Source of the DNA: JAJYVH01 sp964548595
GTDB lineage: Archaea > Micrarchaeota > Micrarchaeia > Micrarchaeales > CABMGC01
DNA length: 21,557 nt
NCBI GenBank assembly: GCA_964548595.1
Contig: CAZJQO010000022.1
Location: 1-21,557 of the forward strand
Reading direction: 5' to 3'
Translations under genes and position numbers: made by a program
The notes under the pieces: generated by a model
What the model was told of the DNA's origin: nothing
The model's database searches: none
The model's input: the letters and a program-made list of their open reading frames with translations, nothing else
In this document: positions 13,600 to 20,696 of the stretch, piece after piece
Position numbering within the stretch: the first letter of the stretch is position 1
Layout of the letters: each line of letters starts with the position of its first letter

Positions 13600-15672
13600 C
13601 TAGCGTGGCTTGAACCTCGCCAGAAGCAGTGAGTTAGATACAACGGTGACGGAGCTGAATGCCATCGCGAAAGCAGCGAGCAGCGGCAGGAAGCCATAGA
13701 CGCTTATAGTGAAGAATGGTATCAGAGCCCCAGCAGCCACAGGAATAAGAATTATGTTGTAGCCGAACGCCCAGAACAGGTTCTCCTTTATCTTGCCCAT
13801 CGTCCTCTTGCCCAGTTCCAGCGCCACCACGGCATCGTAGACGCTGTTCTTTACCAGCACTATCCCTCCGGCCTGGATCGCGACCTCTGTTCCTGCGCCG
13901 ATCGCTATGCCTAGGTCTGCCTTCGTAAGCGCCGGGGCGTCATTCACGCCGTCGCCTATCATAGCCACCTTCCTGCCAGCGTTCTGGAGCTCGCTTATTT
14001 TGTTGAGCTTGTCCTGCGGCTTCGCGCGTGCTATCACGTTCGCTATTCCCAACTGGTTTGCAACAGCTCCGGCAACCTTCTCATTATCGCCGGTGATGAG
14101 CCACACCTGCTTGCCGGCCCTTATCAGTGCATCTATGGCCTGTTTGCTGTCCGGCTTGAGAACATCAGCGAGCGCTATCAAGCCTATGACCTTTCCGTTA
14201 ACTCCAACGGTGAGTGCGGTCTTGCCCTGGGCTTCAAGGTTTACCAACCTCTCGTTCGCTTTCGCCATCTGGCTCTCAGCGAACATGTCTCTGTTGCCCA
14301 CCTCTATCTCCATCCCCCCGCTATCCACGGCAGTTACGCCAACGCCCTGCCTGTAGGAGAACTTCTTCGGGAACTCCACCGCGATCTTCGATGCCTTCGC
14401 CTTCTCAACTATCGACCTGCCTATTATGTGTTCGGAGTTCATCTCTGCCACAGCCGCATATCGCAGCACATCTTTTTCCCTGTTGCCCGGCATAGCCACG
14501 ATGTCGGTAATCTCGGGCCTGCCCTTGGTCAGCGTGCCCGTCTTGTCAAGCACCACAGTGTCGATGCGGCTAGCCATCTGGAGGCTCTCCCCGCTCTTAA
14601 CCAGTATGCCGTTCTTCGCGGCCCTTCCAGAAGCAACGAGCAGCGCCGCAGGGGTAGCTATGCCAAGCGCGCATGGGCACGCGATTATGAGCACGCTCAC
14701 GAATATCAGCACCGCGGTGGTAACTCCCACACCCCCAAATGCGTACCAGCCCAGTGACGCCAGTATTCCCACGGCCACCACGATTGGCACGAAATACGAG
14801 GATATTTTGTCCGCAAGCTTTTGTATGGGCACCTTGCTGGAAGCTGCGTCCTGCACTATCTTTATTATCTGCGCCAGCGCGGTGTCCTCTCCTATCTTTT
14901 CGGCCCTTATCCTCAGCGAGCTCGTGGAGTTTATCGTTCCGCCGGTAACCTTGTCGCCCTTCCCCTTCGTGACGGGCATGCTCTCTCCGGTTATCATCGA
15001 CTCGTCTACCGAGCTGTCGCCATCAACCACAACAGAGTCTGTGGGTATCTTCTCTCCGGGCTTGACAAGAAGCAGATCGCCTATTTTGACCTGTTCGATT
15101 GGCGTGTCCACAACATCATCGCCCCTCACCACATGCGCCGTCTTGGGCTGCAGGGCTATGAGCTCTGAAACAGCGCTGGAGGCTCTCGTCTCGGCGAGCC
15201 TCTGCATGTACGTGCCTGTGAGTATGAGCGCGATTATGACGGTAGAGGTGTCGAAGTATACGCCTCCCGTCGGGAAAATGCTCGGCAGGAACACGACGAC
15301 GGTGCTGTATATCCATGCCGCGCTCGTGCCTATGGCGATGAGCGTGTCCATGTTGCTTGACCTGTTCCTTATAGCGTCAAGTATGCCCGCGTAGAACCTC
15401 CTGCCGGAGTAGAACTGCACTACGCTGGCAAGCACGAACATAATGTAGTTGCCATACAATAGTGAAATCACATAGGTCAGCGCTGCAACCACTACTGTTA
15501 ACGGCCACGCGACGATCAGCGCCCGCTTAAGTCCCGCCAGCTCGCGCTCCGGCTTCTCGAACTGCAGCTGGCATGTCGTGCTGCAGAAATAGTACTTCCT
15601 GCCCTGCCTCTCGCTCACAAGCTTTGTGCTGCCCTCTTCAACGTGCATTCCGCATACGGGGTCTGTCGCCAT
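13600..15672 (-). CDS. copA: Copper-type P1B ATPase with N-terminal YHS domain
   Basis: From ATG 15672 (GTGATT upstream) this gives 690 residues. Instead of a GMTCxxC metal-binding domain it opens with a YHS/TRASH domain, DPVCGMHVEEG to YYFCSTTCQLQFEKPE (residues 3-42). The P-type core follows: TGES (228-231), transmembrane CPCALGIATP (332-341), phosphorylated Asp in DKTGT (376) and GDGVNDAPAL. The late transmembrane motifs GYN (with a downstream Pro) and MAFSSVTVVSNSL match the Cu(I)-exporting P1B-1 group. It should pump Cu(I), or Ag(I), out of the cytoplasm. The usual SEHP motif of the nucleotide-binding domain reads SEHI here. It is the last gene of unit A and overlaps the codon context of the upstream DoxX-like gene. 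Confidence 0.92.
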   Translation of the reverse strand: MATDPVCGMHVEEGSTKLVSERQGRKYYFCSTTCQLQFEKPERELAGLKRALIVAWPLTVVVAALTYVISLLYGNYIMFVLASVVQFYSGRRFYAGILDAIRNRSSNMDTLIAIGTSAAWIYSTVVVFLPSIFPTGGVYFDTSTVIIALILTGTYMQRLAETRASSAVSELIALQPKTAHVVRGDDVVDTPIEQVKIGDLLLVKPGEKIPTDSVVVDGDSSVDESMITGESMPVTKGKGDKVTGGTINSTSSLRIRAEKIGEDTALAQIIKIVQDAASSKVPIQKLADKISSYFVPIVVAVGILASLGWYAFGGVGVTTAVLIFVSVLIIACPCALGIATPAALLVASGRAAKNGILVKSGESLQMASRIDTVVLDKTGTLTKGRPEITDIVAMPGNREKDVLRYAAVAEMNSEHIIGRSIVEKAKASKIAVEFPKKFSYRQGVGVTAVDSGGMEIEVGNRDMFAESQMAKANERLVNLEAQGKTALTVGVNGKVIGLIALADVLKPDSKQAIDALIRAGKQVWLITGDNEKVAGAVANQLGIANVIARAKPQDKLNKISELQNAGRKVAMIGDGVNDAPALTKADLGIAIGAGTEVAIQAGGIVLVKNSVYDAVVALELGKRTMGKIKENLFWAFGYNIILIPVAAGALIPFFTISVYGFLPLLAAFAMAFSSVTVVSNSLLLARFKPR

Positions 15673-15674
15673 GC

Positions 15675-16223
15675 TCAATCACGCTTTATCTCAGCCACGC
15701 TCTTCCACCAGCCAAACCTATCTTCAATGAGGTAGTCAACCGTGTACCTGTTCCGTCCGTACAATCCGCTCACTACCGCCAGGAGCACGAAGACAAATGC
15801 ATAGATTATGCCTGTGCCTATGTCTGTAGAGCTGGGTCCGTAGGGGCCACCAAATCCCTCTGGCACCGCCCAAATGAGAAGGCTAAGCAGAAATCCTCCG
15901 CCGTAGGCCAGCTTCCTCGCTATGCCGAAGACGAGAGCCACCGCAAGAAGAGACTCAACCGCAGCTATCGAATAGGCAAAGAAGGCTGGATTGCTGGATG
16001 TCACGCTTGACCAGAGAGCGAACCATCCAGATAGCCAACTCGGCTGCCCAGCCGCAGCCCCCTGTATCATGCTGGAGAATGTATCGACAAAGACAGGCTG
16101 GAACTTGAATGCGGCGTCCAAGCCCCATACAAAGCCGAAGAGAACCTCGAGCGCCCTGCTTATGCTAGCCGCGTTCCTCGCGAACCAGTTGTCCGAAGCC
16201 AGTACTCTACCCCCTAGTCTCAT
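15675..16223 (-). CDS. DoxX/DoxD-like membrane protein
   Basis: From ATG 16223 this encodes 182 residues; the much longer upstream frame overlaps the preceding gene and is rejected. It has four hydrophobic segments. The signature GGPYGPSSTDIGTGIIYAFVF near the third/fourth helix is typical of DoxX-like proteins and of DoxD, the small subunit of archaeal thiosulfate:quinone oxidoreductase. An N-terminal stretch ALEVLFGFVWGLDAAFKF also fits. In this operon, between metal-binding microproteins and the Cu ATPase, it may link a thiol or sulfur redox reaction to the membrane quinone pool. No DoxA partner is visible. It ends two bases before the ATPase start. Confidence 0.7.
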   Translation of the reverse strand: MRLGGRVLASDNWFARNAASISRALEVLFGFVWGLDAAFKFQPVFVDTFSSMIQGAAAGQPSWLSGWFALWSSVTSSNPAFFAYSIAAVESLLAVALVFGIARKLAYGGGFLLSLLIWAVPEGFGGPYGPSSTDIGTGIIYAFVFVLLAVVSGLYGRNRYTVDYLIEDRFGWWKSVAEIKRD

Positions 16224-16237
16224 GCTCTGCCCACCAT

Positions 16238-16690
16238 CTATATTTGCCTGCAACAGTTTATTAGTTCTCTGACTAGCAAACGCAGTCTTCTGTTCTTCCT
16301 GGACAGAAAGACGAGCAGGAAAACGGCCCACAGCAATGCCAACAGTGCGGCAACCTGCATCAGGTCGCCCGGAATAGAAAGCAAGAGATAGGCTGCCGTT
16401 ATGAGCGTGAGCAGAAGCGGAAGCTGGAACAGCTCGAACGATTTCCCAAACCGATCTCTTGCAAGGTAAAAGACGCCCAGCACCGTTTCGCCCATGAACA
16501 GCGCTATTAGCAGCTGATTCTGAAAAATGCCGAGGTAGTAGAGGGCGAGCAGCGTGATCCATGTCAGGCTGACAGCCATGCATACCGCACAGAATATGAG
16601 TTTTCTCAGCTTTTTAGATGCTGACCTTGCCGCGAGGAACACAAAGAAGAGGATAGTAATCGCCAGCAGCGCAGCGAGTATGCCTCCCAT
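16238..16690 (-). CDS. Integral membrane protein of the copper operon, unknown function
   Basis: This 150-residue protein starts at ATG 16690 and has about five hydrophobic segments (residues 3-22, 34-53, 58-74, 87-105 and 108-127), separated by short basic loops such as RSASKKLRK and SRKNRRLRLLVREL. Three Cys occur (CAVC, and CC near the end). No family was recognised. It lies 13 bases after the YHS microprotein gene and 14 bases before the DoxX-like gene, so it is co-transcribed with the ATPase. A role as partner or scaffold of a membrane metal/redox system is an inference from context. Confidence 0.7.
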   Translation of the reverse strand: MGGILAALLAITILFFVFLAARSASKKLRKLIFCAVCMAVSLTWITLLALYYLGIFQNQLLIALFMGETVLGVFYLARDRFGKSFELFQLPLLLTLITAAYLLLSIPGDLMQVAALLALLWAVFLLVFLSRKNRRLRLLVRELINCCRQI

Positions 16691-16703
16691 CTATCCACTT
16701 TCA

Positions 16704-16856
16704 TTAATTTGCGTAGTCTTCAGGTTTCTTGTCGAATTTCTGTTTGCACAGCGCAGAGCAGAACCTGTAGCTCTTGCCTTTGTAGCCGCTCACCAGCTCC
16801 GGGTCTTCCTCCTCGACATCCATGCCGCAGACTGGATCTTTCATAACATCGACCAT
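16704..16856 (-). CDS. YHS-domain microprotein (50 residues)
   Basis: A 50-residue reading frame reads VMKDPVCGMDVEEEDPEL, then SGYKGKSYRFCSALCKQKF and a short KPEDYAN tail. DPVCGM with a downstream FCSxxC is the YHS/TRASH metal-binding motif and closely matches the N-terminal domain of the P-type ATPase encoded downstream in the same operon. The start overlaps the stop of the preceding gene as TGATG, giving translational coupling. It is probably a cytoplasmic Cu(I) or other soft-metal chaperone that could deliver metal to the pump. Confidence 0.85.
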   Translation of the reverse strand: MVDVMKDPVCGMDVEEEDPELVSGYKGKSYRFCSALCKQKFDKKPEDYAN

Positions 16857-17095
16857 CAATAATCATCCACGAGTTCAGCTTCCTGAGCGTCAGCTCCGCT
16901 TTCCTTCGCACATTCAGCGCTGCAGTAGTGGTGATGCTCACGCTTGCCAGCCTTTGCCTTCTTCTTATCTTCGAAGACGAGCGCGTTCGAGCCTTCTTTC
17001 ATCACCATGCAGTATATGGATGTCCCCTTCCTCCCAAACTGCATGCTGCAGTTGTCGCATGTAGTTATTATCTCACCGCATTTGTTGCATCTCAT
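16856..17095 (-). CDS. Zinc-ribbon / TRASH-like small protein
   Basis: This 79-residue cytoplasmic protein starts with CNKCGEIITTCDNC, two CxxC knuckles ten residues apart that form a zinc ribbon. YCMV and HHHYCSAECAKE follow, the latter a TRASH-like C-x-x-x-C with a His cluster. The acidic tail (AQEAELVDDY) ends in a TGA that overlaps the next ATG. Possible roles are metal chaperone or the metal sensor of the operon. No helix-turn-helix is evident, so direct DNA binding is not supported except through the ribbon. Confidence 0.75.
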   Translation of the reverse strand: MRCNKCGEIITTCDNCSMQFGRKGTSIYCMVMKEGSNALVFEDKKKAKAGKREHHHYCSAECAKESGADAQEAELVDDY

Positions 17096-17124
17096 CGTAT
17101 CGCCAATTCTACCAGCGCAGTTGC

Positions 17125-17289
17125 CTAGCAGCAGCCGCCTGAGCGCCTCCTGCTATCAGGCTTCTTGGTGTTGTCCTTTGCCCCGCAGCAATCATCGCCG
17201 CCTTCAGCCTTTGTTTTTTCTGCCTGTCCAGTTTCAGCAGCCTGTGCCTGTTTTCTGAATTTGGAACGGATTCCATCGATTACACCCAT
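17125..17289 (-). CDS. Cys-pair microprotein, first gene of the ATPase operon
   Basis: From ATG 17289, preceded by GTGATT, this encodes 54 residues; a TTG at 17316 is too close to the TATA box. The protein is a basic helix (DGIRSKFRKQAQAAE), then a Lys/Glu/Gly-rich linker with DDCCGAKD, and ends SGGCC. Two Cys-Cys pairs suggest soft-metal binding. It has no known family. It directly follows the motif-bearing promoter at 17318-17350 and leads the six-gene unit that ends with the Cu ATPase. Confidence 0.65.
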   Translation of the reverse strand: MGVIDGIRSKFRKQAQAAETGQAEKTKAEGGDDCCGAKDNTKKPDSRRRSGGCC

Positions 17290-17317
17290 GCAATCACTAA
17301 AAGAATGTGTCGTCAAA

Positions 17318-17350
17318 CCTATTTATAAGGCTGTCCGTCCAATAATTGCC
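17318..17350 (-). promoter_or_regulatory. Promoter A: shared metal-island motif plus TATA box
   Basis: On the minus strand GGCAATTATTGGACGG (17335-17350) is followed seven bases later by TTATAAATAGG (TATA, 17319-17329), about 30-40 bases before ATG 17289. The same motif occurs at the same distance from the TATA boxes at 18431-18439 and 20700-20709. It sits where an archaeal activator, or a repressor covering TFB, would bind. Confidence 0.65.
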
Positions 17351-17403
17351 AACTGTAAAGCCCTGCCGGAGGCAGCATCCTGCAAACCGATCAGTTGCCA
17401 TGA

Positions 17404-17526
17404 TTACTTGCTTTTGCTTTCCTTTTCTTCAGCAAGCGCCATACCGCACTTAGGGCATTTGCCAGGTTTGTCAGCGTGCACCTCGGGGTGCATTGGGCAG
17501 GCATAATATTTTGGTTTATCACTCAT
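17404..17526 (-). CDS. Heavy-metal-binding-domain microprotein (40 residues)
   Basis: This 40-residue frame contains YYACPMHPEVHADKPGKC followed by PKCGMAL, the heavy-metal-binding domain (YHS-related HMBD) usually found at the N-terminus of Cu ATPases and CusB-like efflux proteins. Here it stands alone with a Lys/Glu/Ser tail. Cys-Pro-Met-His and CPKCGM supply soft-metal ligands. It is the last gene of unit B, 29 bases after the preceding gene. It probably scavenges or transfers Cu/Ag in the cytoplasm. Confidence 0.85.
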   Translation of the reverse strand: MSDKPKYYACPMHPEVHADKPGKCPKCGMALAEEKESKSK

Positions 17527-17555
17527 TCCATCATCGCTTCGTACTTCGCGCTCTT

Positions 17556-17756
17556 CTATTTACCTTTTGCGCTCATCCAGCCCCAGGCTAGGAAGAAGAG
17601 GCCGAAGATGCCGGTGGCTATTGAATCGTAGAACAGCGACGTGCTCGTCATGTTCCAGTAGACTGCACCCGTAAATGCTTCCGTCCATGCGAGGAGATAA
17701 GCTCCAAAACCGCATATGAAGAAGATCCATGCAAGCCATTTCCATATTGCTTTCAT
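17556..17756 (-). CDS. Small two-helix membrane protein
   Basis: This 66-residue protein starts at ATG 17756 (GGTGTAAAA just upstream) and has two hydrophobic segments (about 5-23 and 42-62), with a Trp/Tyr/Met-containing loop (GAVYWNMTSTSLFYDS) between them. It resembles the general plan of the other small two-helix proteins of the island but not their sequence. No family was recognised; a role in metal or membrane stress is inferred from its place in unit B. Confidence 0.65.
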   Translation of the reverse strand: MKAIWKWLAWIFFICGFGAYLLAWTEAFTGAVYWNMTSTSLFYDSIATGIFGLFFLAWGWMSAKGK

Positions 17757-17765
17757 TTTTACACC

Positions 17766-17969
17766 CTAAAAATCATGCTTTTGCAGCTCGCTTATCGCAT
17801 GCTGGCAGCCACACTCGCTTTCCATCTTGCCCACGGTCTCTCCGTTAATTTTGCGTAGCCTTTCCAGATATCTGCTCTCCGCGCCGCTGTAGCAGGAGCA
17901 GTAATCCATCTTCCTCCCACTGCCTCCCTGAGTTTTCCCAGACTCCATCCCGCACAGATGCCCTTTCAC
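17766..17969 (-). CDS. Cys-rich microprotein of unit B
   Basis: A 67-residue frame starts at GTG 17969; an ATG at 17948 or 17909 would give shorter forms. It reads through DYCSCYSGAESRYLERLRKI to ECGCQHAISELQKHDF. The CSC, CGC and terminal His residues suggest a metal site, and the central helix is amphipathic. It lies 10 bases after the two-helix paralogue gene and 9 bases before the next gene, in a run with consistent spacing. I found no known family; coding status rests on context and codon pattern. Confidence 0.55.
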   Translation of the reverse strand: MKGHLCGMESGKTQGGSGRKMDYCSCYSGAESRYLERLRKINGETVGKMESECGCQHAISELQKHDF

Positions 17970-17979
17970 TCTACCACCA

Positions 17980-18240
17980 TTACTTCAAGCGTAGCGCCCA
18001 GTTGTACAATACAGCAACCAGAGCTCCTGCAATACCGCCTATTACCGCGCCAAGTAAAACGCCCACGAAACCGAGACCAGAGTAGGCATAGCCCATCATC
18101 TCACCCATGAAGCCGTATGTGCCGAATCCCGTGCCTGCCATTCCGAACGGCGCGGCGAATAGCCACCAAAAGAAGCCAATCACGGCCCCAGCTATCGCGG
18201 CCGCCCTTATATCTATCTCCAAAAACGCTTGTTTTGCCAT
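17980..18240 (-). CDS. Small two-helix membrane protein, paralogue of the 13350-13598 product
   Basis: This 86-residue protein starts at ATG 18240, with GGTGA seven bases upstream. It has two hydrophobic segments, a Gly/Phe/Met-rich loop (GMAGTGFGTYGFMGEMMGYA) and the ending VLYNWALRLK shared with its paralogue at the other side of the ATPase operon. It is the second gene of unit B, 13 bases after the TRASH microprotein gene. GxxxG-like helices suggest an oligomer. Metal transport or sensing is an inference from location and the Met-containing loop. Confidence 0.75.
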   Translation of the reverse strand: MAKQAFLEIDIRAAAIAGAVIGFFWWLFAAPFGMAGTGFGTYGFMGEMMGYAYSGLGFVGVLLGAVIGGIAGALVAVLYNWALRLK

Positions 18241-18253
18241 CCTCTCACCAACA

Positions 18254-18409
18254 TCAAACTAGCGTGAACTTAAACGGGTTCATGGTGAACGCGCTCTTGC
18301 AGTCGTTGCAGCAGAAGTAGTACTTCCTCCCTCTAAACTTGGATGCGAATGCGGTTTCCCTGCTGACCATCATGCTGCACACGGGGCACACCGCCCTGGC
18401 ATTGTCCAT
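18254..18409 (-). CDS. TRASH/YHS-domain microprotein (51 residues)
   Basis: From ATG 18409 the product has AVCPVCSMMVSRETAF near its N-terminus and GRKYYFCCNDCKSAF after it, a TRASH/YHS metal-binding domain with CPVCSM and FCCNDC. An ATG at 18433 overlaps the TATA box and is rejected; the TATA box at 18431-18439 lies 22-30 bases before 18409, implying a leaderless message. It opens unit B and resembles, but is distinct from, the YHS microprotein of unit A. Likely a cytoplasmic Cu(I)/soft-metal carrier. Confidence 0.82.
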   Translation of the reverse strand: MDNARAVCPVCSMMVSRETAFASKFRGRKYYFCCNDCKSAFTMNPFKFTLV

Positions 18410-18429
18410 GGAGTTGTTTACCTTAACAA

Positions 18430-18462
18430 ACATTTAAAACCGCCAGCGTCCAATAAATTACC
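18430..18462 (-). promoter_or_regulatory. Promoter B: shared metal-island motif plus TATA box
   Basis: On the minus strand GTAATTTATTGGACG is followed eight bases later by TTTTAAATG (TATA, 18431-18439). It differs from promoters A and C by one extra T in the A/T part. Confidence 0.65.
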
Positions 18463-19443
18463 TCAGCTACCGCACGAAGAGCCTCCGGAAGTTTGCGGCG
18501 GAAGCAGTCTGTTTGCCTGCAGATACTGTGCGATTTCGGAAGCTCCTGTGGCGCTGGAATAGTTGTAGCCCATTACGGTCTGTGGGTCGGCGCTCCGCCA
18601 GCTGATGTTCTTCGCGGCAAGGTATGCCGCAGCATACACGTACTGCTGCGGGAACTGCAGCACGCTAAAATCTTCGACGGCAGCGAAGATTCCCTGCATA
18701 CTCGCCCCCTGCGATGCCATCAGCTCTATGAGACCAAGTGCCGCGGCCCCGTGGTTGCAGTCGGGGAAGAAGGTCGGGTTGTTGCAGCACGGCCTGTAGG
18801 TGTTTTGTGCCGTGTAATTTGCTATAGCCTGCTGCTCCTGCGTCAGGCTGATTATATTGAGCCTGCCGAGCTGCAGCGTGCCGAGCGGGCCGTACCCGCC
18901 CGTGCTTGCAAGATTGTTTGGGTTTCCACCATAATGCATTATCGGTCCGTTGTTTAGTATAGTGTTGTTGTTGTTTATCCCAAGAGCCCAAAGGACATAG
19001 AGCGTGAAGACCGAGTTGCTCTGGTTCATGGTTATGTTGCCTTCGTAGGTGCCGTTCAATATCTCGTGCTCTATCGGGGTTATCGGCTGGCTGCTCTGGG
19101 CAAGCGACTTGTTAAGGAAGGAAACGTTCAGCGCCCCAGAGGCGACAAGCTGCTTGATTGCAGTGCCCCACTTTGCGTTGAGCGTGAAACCCTGATCCGG
19201 AATCACGCTTTTTTCCAGGGCGAGAAATGCAGCCTGGTTCGTCCCCGTTGCAGGCGAGCCCGAAGGACCGGTGTTGTTCGGTGCCGTAGTCGGAGCCGAA
19301 GTCAAACCGGAAAGCAGTGACGCGATGCTGCCGCTGAGCATGTACGCCGCAGAAAGAAAGAACCAGGCGACCAGTGCGTATACCGATATCTGCCGCTTAT
19401 CGAATTGGAAGCTTTTCGCTTTGTGTTTGCTCTGCTCCGCCAT
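18463..19443 (-). CDS. Membrane-anchored extracytoplasmic Cys protein of unit C
   Basis: This 326-residue protein starts at ATG 19443, with GGGAGG upstream inside the preceding gene. A cytoplasmic basic stretch (SKHKAKSFQFDKR) and one hydrophobic helix (about 20-45) are followed by a Thr/Ser/Pro/Asn-rich linker and a large exposed domain with many N-x-S/T sites. The domain contains PIEHEILNGTY, SLTQEQQAIANYTAQNT, then PCCNNPTFFPDCNHGAAALG and LIELMASQGAS. The last residues are GGSSCGS. The CC...C...CNHG layout parallels the CCC motif of the partial protein at the right window edge. Cys and His may bind metal outside the cell. I recall similar uncharacterised proteins in CPR bacteria and archaea, but no function is known. 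Confidence 0.7.
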   Translation of the reverse strand: MAEQSKHKAKSFQFDKRQISVYALVAWFFLSAAYMLSGSIASLLSGLTSAPTTAPNNTGPSGSPATGTNQAAFLALEKSVIPDQGFTLNAKWGTAIKQLVASGALNVSFLNKSLAQSSQPITPIEHEILNGTYEGNITMNQSNSVFTLYVLWALGINNNNTILNNGPIMHYGGNPNNLASTGGYGPLGTLQLGRLNIISLTQEQQAIANYTAQNTYRPCCNNPTFFPDCNHGAAALGLIELMASQGASMQGIFAAVEDFSVLQFPQQYVYAAAYLAAKNISWRSADPQTVMGYNYSSATGASEIAQYLQANRLLPPQTSGGSSCGS

Positions 19444-19444
19444 C

Positions 19445-19843
19445 TCATGCGCCTCCCTTGCCGGTCCAGTAGGTCCTCGTGGCTACGGCGCTTCCGTCCC
19501 TGTTTATCACCAACGAGACCACGTCTCCCTGTGATAGGCATGGTTTGATCATCATGTTGTGCTCATAGTTGAAGTAGATCACTCCGCCAGATGTCTGTAT
19601 CGCAGAAGTGCAGTTGCTTAGCTGCGTGCGCGGGTCTATGGTGCATCCCTGGTCTGAGAGCACAGTCAAGCCGCTAAGCGTTTCCTGCGGCGGCGCAGCG
19701 CCCAAAATCTTTCCTGCAAATGAGTTGGGGTTGTTGTCTATCTGCTGCGCATTGCCTGTCGTGCCGTTTGAAAGACTGAGGTAGGCTCCAATCAGTACCG
19801 CGATCAGGCTTATTCCGACAATAAGCTTGTATTCTTTTCTCAT
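19445..19843 (-). CDS. Secreted or N-anchored small protein of unit C
   Basis: This 132-residue protein starts at ATG 19843, with GGTGATT eight bases upstream. One N-terminal hydrophobic helix (about 8-24) is followed by an Asn/Gly/Ser-rich extracellular domain with three Cys (QGCTIDP, LSNCTS and KPCLSQGD). It includes a beta-rich VIYFNYEHNMMIKP segment, whose Tyr/His/Met-Met residues could bind copper. The end VATRTYWTGKGGA is followed after one base by the next start. No family was recognised. Confidence 0.68.
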   Translation of the reverse strand: MRKEYKLIVGISLIAVLIGAYLSLSNGTTGNAQQIDNNPNSFAGKILGAAPPQETLSGLTVLSDQGCTIDPRTQLSNCTSAIQTSGGVIYFNYEHNMMIKPCLSQGDVVSLVINRDGSAVATRTYWTGKGGA

Positions 19844-20398
19844 TTAAATCACCGATAACGAAACCGCAATCCAGAGGAGCACGGACAAGATGGCGAGCAG
19901 ACCGAGCGTAACCACTATACCTTGGTACGGGAAGGACCTGCCTCCACGCAGTCTTCTTACCGTCTGGCTCAGGGGGCTGCCCAGGTAGGTCGCCGCGCCA
20001 CCGACCAGCACGCCGAACAGTATCTTGTTCAGCCCAAATACCTCGTCGCTCATGCCCGGCATGCCATTGAAGAACCCGGCGTAGTAGAAAGGCAGGATGG
20101 TCGCAAGCACTACAGCAGCGAAGATTATTGTTCCTTGGAATGGAATCCTCCTTCCAATCCTTCTGTTTGCAACTCTTACAAGCCAGATTGCTGTGGACAC
20201 GGCGAGAGCCCCAAGCCAGAGACCCACTATCGTGTCATCCACCCCGTAGTACCTTGCTATCGACAGAGCCGCGGCTGCTCCTATCACGCACAGCGGGCAC
20301 ATCGCCGAGGCTATCCTTGTCACCGAGGAAACGATGAGGGACGCGAGAAGCGCGAGCCTCGCCACGCGTGCGCGACCTAGGATTTCTTCACCAACCAT
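19844..20398 (-). CDS. CPLC-containing polytopic membrane protein of unit C
   Basis: This 184-residue protein has about five membrane helices. Near the first helix end MCPLCVIGAAAALSIARYYG is followed by VDDTIVGLWLGALAVSTAIW, a pattern seen in uncharacterised membrane proteins of CPR bacteria and DPANN archaea. A CxxC at a membrane face recalls DsbB/VKOR thiol oxidoreductases, or a metal entry site. The central loop FFNGMPGMSDEVFGLNK is Met-containing. Its stop abuts the next gene's start exactly. Proposed role, by inference: thiol redox or metal transfer for the exported Cys proteins encoded downstream. Confidence 0.7.
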   Translation of the reverse strand: MVGEEILGRARVARLALLASLIVSSVTRIASAMCPLCVIGAAAALSIARYYGVDDTIVGLWLGALAVSTAIWLVRVANRRIGRRIPFQGTIIFAAVVLATILPFYYAGFFNGMPGMSDEVFGLNKILFGVLVGGAATYLGSPLSQTVRRLRGGRSFPYQGIVVTLGLLAILSVLLWIAVSLSVI

Positions 20399-20402
20399 GA
20401 GA

Positions 20403-20669
20403 CTATCTTGTGTAGTTGCCTAAAGCGTAGCCCATCATCCTATCGCAGTAGTTCGGCATGCTGCTTGCATTGAGCGAGCCTCCACCCACAAATCCCATCA
20501 TGCCAGAACTTCCCATCATCCCTCCCATCATACTACCGTAGCCTCCTCCATATGGAAGTAGAGTGCCGGCGTTGTATGCGCCCACCGTGCCAAAGACGGC
20601 CACAGCTACCAAAGCCACCAAAGCCACAACCCCAAGCAGGATTCCTAGAAGCAAGCTCTCTTCTTTCAC
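20403..20669 (-). CDS. Met-rich small membrane-anchored protein, first gene of unit C
   Basis: This 88-residue protein starts at GTG 20669, preceded by GTGATTGA. After one hydrophobic helix (about 6-30) the exposed part is Gly/Met-rich: GGGYGSMMGGMMGSSGMMGF, then NYCDRMMGYALGNYTR. Clusters of Met-Met are typical of Cu(I)-binding regions in CopC, PcoE or CusF-like proteins. It opens unit C behind a promoter carrying the shared motif. Extracytoplasmic Cu(I) capture is the most likely role, inferred from composition and context. Confidence 0.75.
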   Translation of the reverse strand: MKEESLLLGILLGVVALVALVAVAVFGTVGAYNAGTLLPYGGGYGSMMGGMMGSSGMMGFVGGGSLNASSMPNYCDRMMGYALGNYTR

Positions 20670-20696
20670 TCAATCACAAATAAACAGCACTTTCAA

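Noticed and set aside
14426..15394. Long plus-strand open frame opposite the P-type ATPase
   Set aside because: Ser/Thr/Pro-rich antisense shadow of a gene with all P-type ATPase signatures.
15675..16583. A 302-residue version of the DoxX-like protein
   Set aside because: The extra N-terminus overlaps the preceding membrane-protein gene for 345 bases and has no protein-like pattern; ATG 16223 is better.
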